Of a stretch of DNA of 9,478 nucleotides, positions 5,915-9,478 are shown one piece after another. The position numbers and the translations under genes are program-made. The stretch is from contig QNAG01000098.1 of assembly GCA_003641415.1 (NCBI GenBank), positions 1-9,478 on the forward strand. Direction: 5' to 3'. The notes beneath the pieces are model-generated. The model was not told where the DNA came from. It searched no databases and worked only from the letters and a program-made list of their open reading frames with translations. Numbering within the stretch: position 1 is the first letter of the stretch; each line of letters opens with the position of its first letter. The DNA is from Candidatus Zixiibacteriota bacterium. Its GTDB lineage: Bacteria; Zixibacteria; MSB-5A5; GN15; FEB-12.

Positions 5915-7180
5915 CTAATCACCCACAACTACTTGGCCACTCTTAATTACTCGGGTCACTAAGTTTACAGCATAATGATACGGTAGTTCCCTGTAATCTG
6001 CCATATCCCAAATAACGAAATCAGCAGGCATCTCCGGTTGCAACTGGCCGATCTTTCCACCGCGATTAATAGCGCAGGCAGCGTTTACCGTAACAGCTGA
6101 CAATGCCTCGGCTGCAGTCATTTTCATCTCAAGAGCAGCTAACGAGATCATAAACGGTAACGACTCGCTGAAACTTGAACCGGGGTTACAGTCGGTAGAG
6201 AGTGCTATTGTCACACCTTCTTCAATCATTATTCGTGCTGGTGCATATTGTTTGCCTGATAGTGAGAATGTAGTTCCCGGCAGCAGTACCGCCACTGTTC
6301 CTGATTTGGCCAGAGCGCTGATGCCTGCATCTGAGATATATACTAAATGGTCAGCAGAGATAGCTCCCATCTCGGCTGCCAGCTCAGCCCCTCCAACTGA
6401 CTTGAGTTCGTCAGCATGGAATTTCAACCCGAGTCCGGCATCACGGGCAGCCTGTTGTATTTTACGTGATTCCTCAATATCGTAAACACCTTCTTCAGTG
6501 AAAATATCGGAAAACTCCGCCAGGTTGTCCTTAATAACAGCGGGCAACATTTCGTTAATGATAATATCTATGTATTCATTGCGTTGGTTACGGTACTCAT
6601 CTGGTATTTCATGTGCCCCCAGAAAGGTTGGCACCAGGTCGATGGAGTGGGTTTGGTTCAAGTCCCGTATAACTTCAAGTTGCTTCAATTCCGCATCCGT
6701 GGATAAGCCGTACCCGGACTTTGCTTCGATTGTAGTTACACCGTAACGCAGCATACGATCCAAACGCTTTTTGGTCTTTTCCATGAGCTGTTTCCGGGGA
6801 GCGCTTCTCAGATCACGTACCGAAGCCCGAATGCCACCACCAGTCTGAGCGATCTCCATGTAGCTTTTGCCAGCGATGCGCATTTCGAATTCTTTTTCTC
6901 TCGTCATAGAGAACACCGGATGTGTGTGAGGATCGATCAGACCCGGTGTCACAACCGCTCCTTTGGCATCAATGACTTTACAGCTATCGGATAGGGGAGC
7001 TTTGCCTTCAACTACCTCAGATTCGCCCACCGCAAGAATCTCATTACCGGCGACTGCTATCCCACCACCCTCAACAAGTCCTAAGTCGTTTAGCTGCTTC
7101 TTTCCAATTCGAGGGAAAGGACCGGTCATTGTAACCAGTTGACCGATGTTCTTGACTAGTAAGGTTGCTTTCTTTTTCAT
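5915..7180 (-). CDS. hutI: Imidazolonepropionase (HutI)
   Basis: This 421-residue cytoplasmic enzyme hydrolyses 4-imidazolone-5-propionate to N-formimino-L-glutamate, the third step of histidine degradation. It shows the amidohydrolase metal motif DPHTHPVF (His85, His87), KSGYGL (154-159), GAHEIP (188-193), FHADE (His255, Glu258), ADHL (His278) and STDCNPGSS (Asp330), all expected of HutI, and the length is normal. The N- and C-terminal strands of the small beta domain are intact. No good ribosome-binding site precedes the ATG, so expression may rely on translation from hutU, 55 bases upstream. hutU supplies its substrate, which makes the assignment secure. Confidence 0.97.
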   Translation of the reverse strand: MKKKATLLVKNIGQLVTMTGPFPRIGKKQLNDLGLVEGGGIAVAGNEILAVGESEVVEGKAPLSDSCKVIDAKGAVVTPGLIDPHTHPVFSMTREKEFEMRIAGKSYMEIAQTGGGIRASVRDLRSAPRKQLMEKTKKRLDRMLRYGVTTIEAKSGYGLSTDAELKQLEVIRDLNQTHSIDLVPTFLGAHEIPDEYRNQRNEYIDIIINEMLPAVIKDNLAEFSDIFTEEGVYDIEESRKIQQAARDAGLGLKFHADELKSVGGAELAAEMGAISADHLVYISDAGISALAKSGTVAVLLPGTTFSLSGKQYAPARIMIEEGVTIALSTDCNPGSSFSESLPFMISLAALEMKMTAAEALSAVTVNAACAINRGGKIGQLQPEMPADFVIWDMADYRELPYHYAVNLVTRVIKSGQVVVGD

Positions 7181-7202
7181 TACGAAATAATTACCAAATC
7201 GT

Positions 7203-7217
7203 TTAGCAATCTGCTAA
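7203..7217 (-). repeat. Perfect small hairpin between hutU and hutI
   Basis: TTAGCA (7203-7208) and TGCTAA (7212-7217) form a 6-bp inverted repeat with a 3-base loop, 18 bases after the hutU stop and 22 before the hutI ATG. There is no T tract, so it is not a terminator. It may affect mRNA processing or the relative expression of the two genes. Confidence 0.5.
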
Positions 7218-7235
7218 TTCTTATAAATTTCTATC

Positions 7236-8891
7236 CTATTTCTTCATCATTGGAATTTTAATTTTATTCTTCCGTGCAAACTTGATGGCATCTTCGTAGC
7301 CAGCATCGACATGGCGCATGATACCGGTGCCCGGATCGTTGGTCAGGACACGATTGAGCCGTTTAGCCATTTCCTTCGTACCGTCGGCGACAATTACCTG
7401 TCCAGCATGGATGGCATTGCCCATACCGACTCCGCCACCGTGATGAATTGACACCCACGACGCACCTGAGACGGCGTTAAGCATTCCGTTGAGTAGCGGC
7501 CAGTCGGCGACTGCATCACTTCCGTCGATCATGCCTTCGGTCTCGCGATAGGGTGAAGCTACACTACCGCAGTCAAGATGGTCACGCCCTATAACAATCG
7601 GCGCCTTGATCTTACCCTTCTTGACGTAAGTGTTCATAATATCAGCGAACCGAGCTCGCTCGCCGTAACCCAACCAGCAGATACGAGCCGGTAATCCCTG
7701 GAATGGAATGCGGTCATGTGCCATCTTGATCCAGCGCAGCAATGACTGGTTATATTTGAACTCTCTCTGGATGATCTCATCGGTGATGTGAATATCCTTC
7801 GGGTCGCCCGAAAGCGCCACCCACCGGAAGGGACCCCGTCCCTGGCAAAATAAGGGACGAACGAACAATGGTACGAAACCTTCATAAGCAAATGCATTTT
7901 TCAATCCGCCCGTTTGCGCTTGACCGCGCAGGTTGTTGCCATAATCAAAAGTCACACAGCCCGCCTTGTGAAACTTGATCATCGCTTCACAATGCTTGAC
8001 CATTGATTTGTATGCTCGCTTGATATACCCTTTAGGGTCTTTCTTACGTAGACGTTTTGCCTCGGCTGCACTGTAACCTTCGGGAACATACCCATTGAGT
8101 TCGTCATGAGCTGAAGTCTGATCAGTTACGATATCAGGACGAATACCGCGTCGGTATATCTCCGCAAAGATCGTCGCAGCATTGCCAACCAGTCCGATTG
8201 ATACTGCTTTCTTCTGCGATGTAAACTCATCAATCATCTTCAGCGCTTTGTCGAGAGAACGCGTCTTAATGTCGCAAAAGCCTTCCCTCACGCGACGGTT
8301 TATACGTGCTTCGTCAACTTCGACAACAAGTATACACGCCCCGGCCATTGTACCCGCCATCGGTTGAGCGCCACCCATACCACCCATGCCTCCGGTGAGA
8401 ATCCACCTTCCGGCCAGATCGCCATCGAAATGCTTGTCCGCTGCCGCAGCAAATGATTCATAAGTTCCCTGAATAATCCCCTGCGCGCCGATGTATATCC
8501 AGCTTCCAGCCGTCATCTGACCGAACATCATCAACCCCATCGCATCGAGCCTGCGGAATTCGTCCCAGGTTGCCCAAGCGGGTACGAGATTACTGTTGGC
8601 GATTAACACCCGAGGGGCGTAGTTGTGCGTCTTGAATATCCCCACCGGTTTGCCCGATTGCACCACTAGGGTCTCATCGTTCTCAAGCGATTTCAATGAC
8701 CGGCAGATAGCAGAGTAGCTGTCCCAATTGCGGGCAGCTTTGCCAGTACCACCGTAGATAATCAACTCTTCCGGTTTCTCAGCGACAGCCGGATCAAGGT
8801 TGTTGTTGATCATTCGATAGGCGGCTTCCTGATGCCAACCTTTGCACGATATTTTAGTTCCTCGCGGGGCGCGGCATTTCTTTGGTTTCAT
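7236..8891 (-). CDS. hutU: Urocanate hydratase (urocanase, HutU)
   Basis: This 551-residue cytoplasmic enzyme converts urocanate to 4-imidazolone-5-propionate using tightly bound NAD+ as an electrophile, the second step of histidine degradation. The family pattern is complete: RAPRGT near the N-terminus, YGGTGKAARNW (46-56), the NAD-binding GGMGGMGGAQ (167-176), GRGPFRWVALSGDPKDI, ARICWLGYGERA with Cys405 (equivalent to the conserved active-site Cys410 of Pseudomonas putida) and HHGGGVGMGNAIHAGQ near the C-terminus. Length is within a few residues of the usual 550-560. A strong AGGAGGAGA ribosome-binding site (8905-8897) lies 5 bases from the ATG, and a promoter is seen just upstream. It is the first gene of the minus-strand operon. 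hutH, which makes urocanate, is absent from the window. Confidence 0.98.
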   Translation of the reverse strand: MKPKKCRAPRGTKISCKGWHQEAAYRMINNNLDPAVAEKPEELIIYGGTGKAARNWDSYSAICRSLKSLENDETLVVQSGKPVGIFKTHNYAPRVLIANSNLVPAWATWDEFRRLDAMGLMMFGQMTAGSWIYIGAQGIIQGTYESFAAAADKHFDGDLAGRWILTGGMGGMGGAQPMAGTMAGACILVVEVDEARINRRVREGFCDIKTRSLDKALKMIDEFTSQKKAVSIGLVGNAATIFAEIYRRGIRPDIVTDQTSAHDELNGYVPEGYSAAEAKRLRKKDPKGYIKRAYKSMVKHCEAMIKFHKAGCVTFDYGNNLRGQAQTGGLKNAFAYEGFVPLFVRPLFCQGRGPFRWVALSGDPKDIHITDEIIQREFKYNQSLLRWIKMAHDRIPFQGLPARICWLGYGERARFADIMNTYVKKGKIKAPIVIGRDHLDCGSVASPYRETEGMIDGSDAVADWPLLNGMLNAVSGASWVSIHHGGGVGMGNAIHAGQVIVADGTKEMAKRLNRVLTNDPGTGIMRHVDAGYEDAIKFARKNKIKIPMMKK

Positions 8892-8917
8892 AACATTCTC
8901 CTCCTAAGATAAGGTAC

Positions 8918-8946
8918 AATATAGGTTAACAACACAAAGCTGGCAA
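8918..8946 (-). promoter_or_regulatory. Sigma-70-type promoter of the hutU operon
   Basis: On the minus strand, TTGCCA (8946-8941) and TATATT (8923-8918) are separated by exactly 17 bases; each box matches the consensus at five of six positions. The predicted start near 8911 gives a short leader of about 20 nt carrying the AGGAGGAGA site. Confidence 0.65.
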
Positions 8947-9073
8947 GAGTGTGTTTCTCCTAATCGTGACGAGAGGTATCAAGTATTACCAGATTCAATA
9001 TGAAGGCAAGATATTATATGAATAGAATATACTTGTTGATTAGAGTCTGTTTACGGCATAAAATTTGTACGAT
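8947..9073. promoter_or_regulatory. Divergent control region between hutU and the symporter gene
   Basis: This AT-rich stretch separates the two divergent promoters and is where a shared Hut regulator would be expected to bind. The only dyads seen are weak: GGTA (8975-8978) / TACC (8987-8990) with an 8-base spacer, and ATATT (9011-9015) / AATAT (9026-9030). Neither matches an operator I recognise with confidence. Confidence 0.35.
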
Positions 9074-9082
9074 TGTTATAAT
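9074..9082 (+). promoter_or_regulatory. Extended -10 promoter of the symporter gene
   Basis: TGTTATAAT combines a perfect TATAAT (9077-9082) with an upstream TG, an extended -10 element, and no good -35 box is found at 16-18 bases. A start near 9089 would leave a leader of about 15 nt holding the AGGAGA ribosome-binding site (9093-9098). Confidence 0.5.
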
Positions 9083-9103
9083 GTAATTGACTAGGAGACA
9101 GAC

Positions 9104-9478
9104 ATGGATTCAAATACCATTTTGATTATTTCATTCACGATTTATACCGCTGCCATTATTGGGGTTGGACTTTATTCGTCGCGCAAAAGAAAGAAAACCG
9201 AAGAAGACTTTATTCTCGCTAATCGTGAATTGGGACCTTTTGTGTCTGCCTTGTCGGCATCAGCAAGCGCCGAATCAGGCTGGGTTATGTTGGGGTTAGT
9301 TGGTGAGGCTTACTTGTTTGGTTTGTCTGCTTTTTGGATTGTCCCCGGTATCGCCGCAGGATATCTATTTAACTGGTTCGTTATTGCTGAACGACTACGT
9401 AAGGAATCGCTGAACCTTGGAGCATCGACACTCCCACAATATTTTGATTATCGCTTTGGCGGTAATTCAGCATTACTA
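9104..9478 (+). CDS. Sodium:solute symporter (SSS) family protein, N-terminal part
   Basis: The first 125 codons are visible and the gene runs off the window. Residues 5-24 form a first membrane helix, followed by a basic SSRKRKK loop and EEDFILANRELGPF, typical of the SSS (SLC5) family start. The next helix holds SALSASASAESGWVMLG (48-64), aligning with the sodium-site helix of PutP, and a further hydrophobic segment covers about 72-96. The start is supported by AGGAGA at 9093-9098, 5 bases upstream. It should be an inner-membrane Na+-coupled importer. Divergence from hutU suggests histidine or urocanate as substrate. Because the 3' part is missing, it cannot be told whether it is a plain transporter or a CbrA-like protein in which an SSS domain is fused to a histidine kinase. 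Confidence 0.88.
   Translation, partial: MDSNTILIISFTIYTAAIIGVGLYSSRKRKKTEEDFILANRELGPFVSALSASASAESGWVMLGLVGEAYLFGLSAFWIVPGIAAGYLFNWFVIAERLRKESLNLGASTLPQYFDYRFGGNSALL

Noticed and set aside
1..9478. CRISPR arrays, tRNA or rRNA genes, insertion-sequence ends, toxin-antitoxin or defence genes
   Set aside because: No regularly spaced repeats, cloverleaf patterns, transposase motifs or defence domains were seen on either strand.

Overview
The window looks like a chromosomal segment of a Gram-negative-type (diderm) bacterium. It carries an LptE-like LPS-assembly lipoprotein and a PorV/PorQ-type outer-membrane barrel, which together point to the FCB-like part of the tree (Bacteroidota relatives and candidate phyla such as Zixibacteria, Marinimicrobia or KSB1). 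That placement is inference from gene content only. Several exported proteins have lipobox signal peptides. I see no rRNA, tRNA, CRISPR array, insertion sequence or phage gene.

Left part, plus strand (1-2994): the last 24 codons of an unidentified gene, then a DUF885 zinc-peptidase-like putative lipoprotein, then a two-gene unit. The unit is a DUF2953 (YtfI-like) membrane protein overlapping a GerW/YtfJ-family Gly-rich protein. In spore formers this pair is known from sporulation and germination, but nothing else here suggests a spore former. A 417-base gene-free stretch follows, holding an imperfect dyad, a weak terminator candidate, a well-formed sigma-70-type promoter and a leader of about 188 nt. 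The leader feeds a short RRM RNA-binding protein with a Gly/Arg tail, closed by a textbook intrinsic terminator at 3750-3779.

Right part, minus strand (8946 down to 3921): a convincing promoter (TTGCCA-17-TATATT) starts a probable five-gene operon, hutU - hutI - lptE-like - porV-like - small lipoprotein. The first two genes encode consecutive steps of histidine degradation (urocanate to imidazolonepropionate to formiminoglutamate). The last three are cell-envelope genes. Spacing is 55 nt (hutU-hutI, with a small hairpin), 6 nt (hutI-lptE), 76 nt (lptE-porV, with nested dyads) and 1 nt (porV-lipoprotein). hutH and the last Hut step are not in the window.

Divergent from hutU, at the right edge, begins a sodium:solute symporter (SSS) gene cut off by the window after 125 codons. 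Its position across a shared 212-bp control region makes a histidine or urocanate uptake role plausible but unproven.

No single locus is clearly a new system. The best leads are the sporulation-type ytfI/ytfJ pair in an apparently diderm genome, the histidine-degradation and outer-membrane genes in one operon, and the long repeat-bearing leader of the RRM gene.
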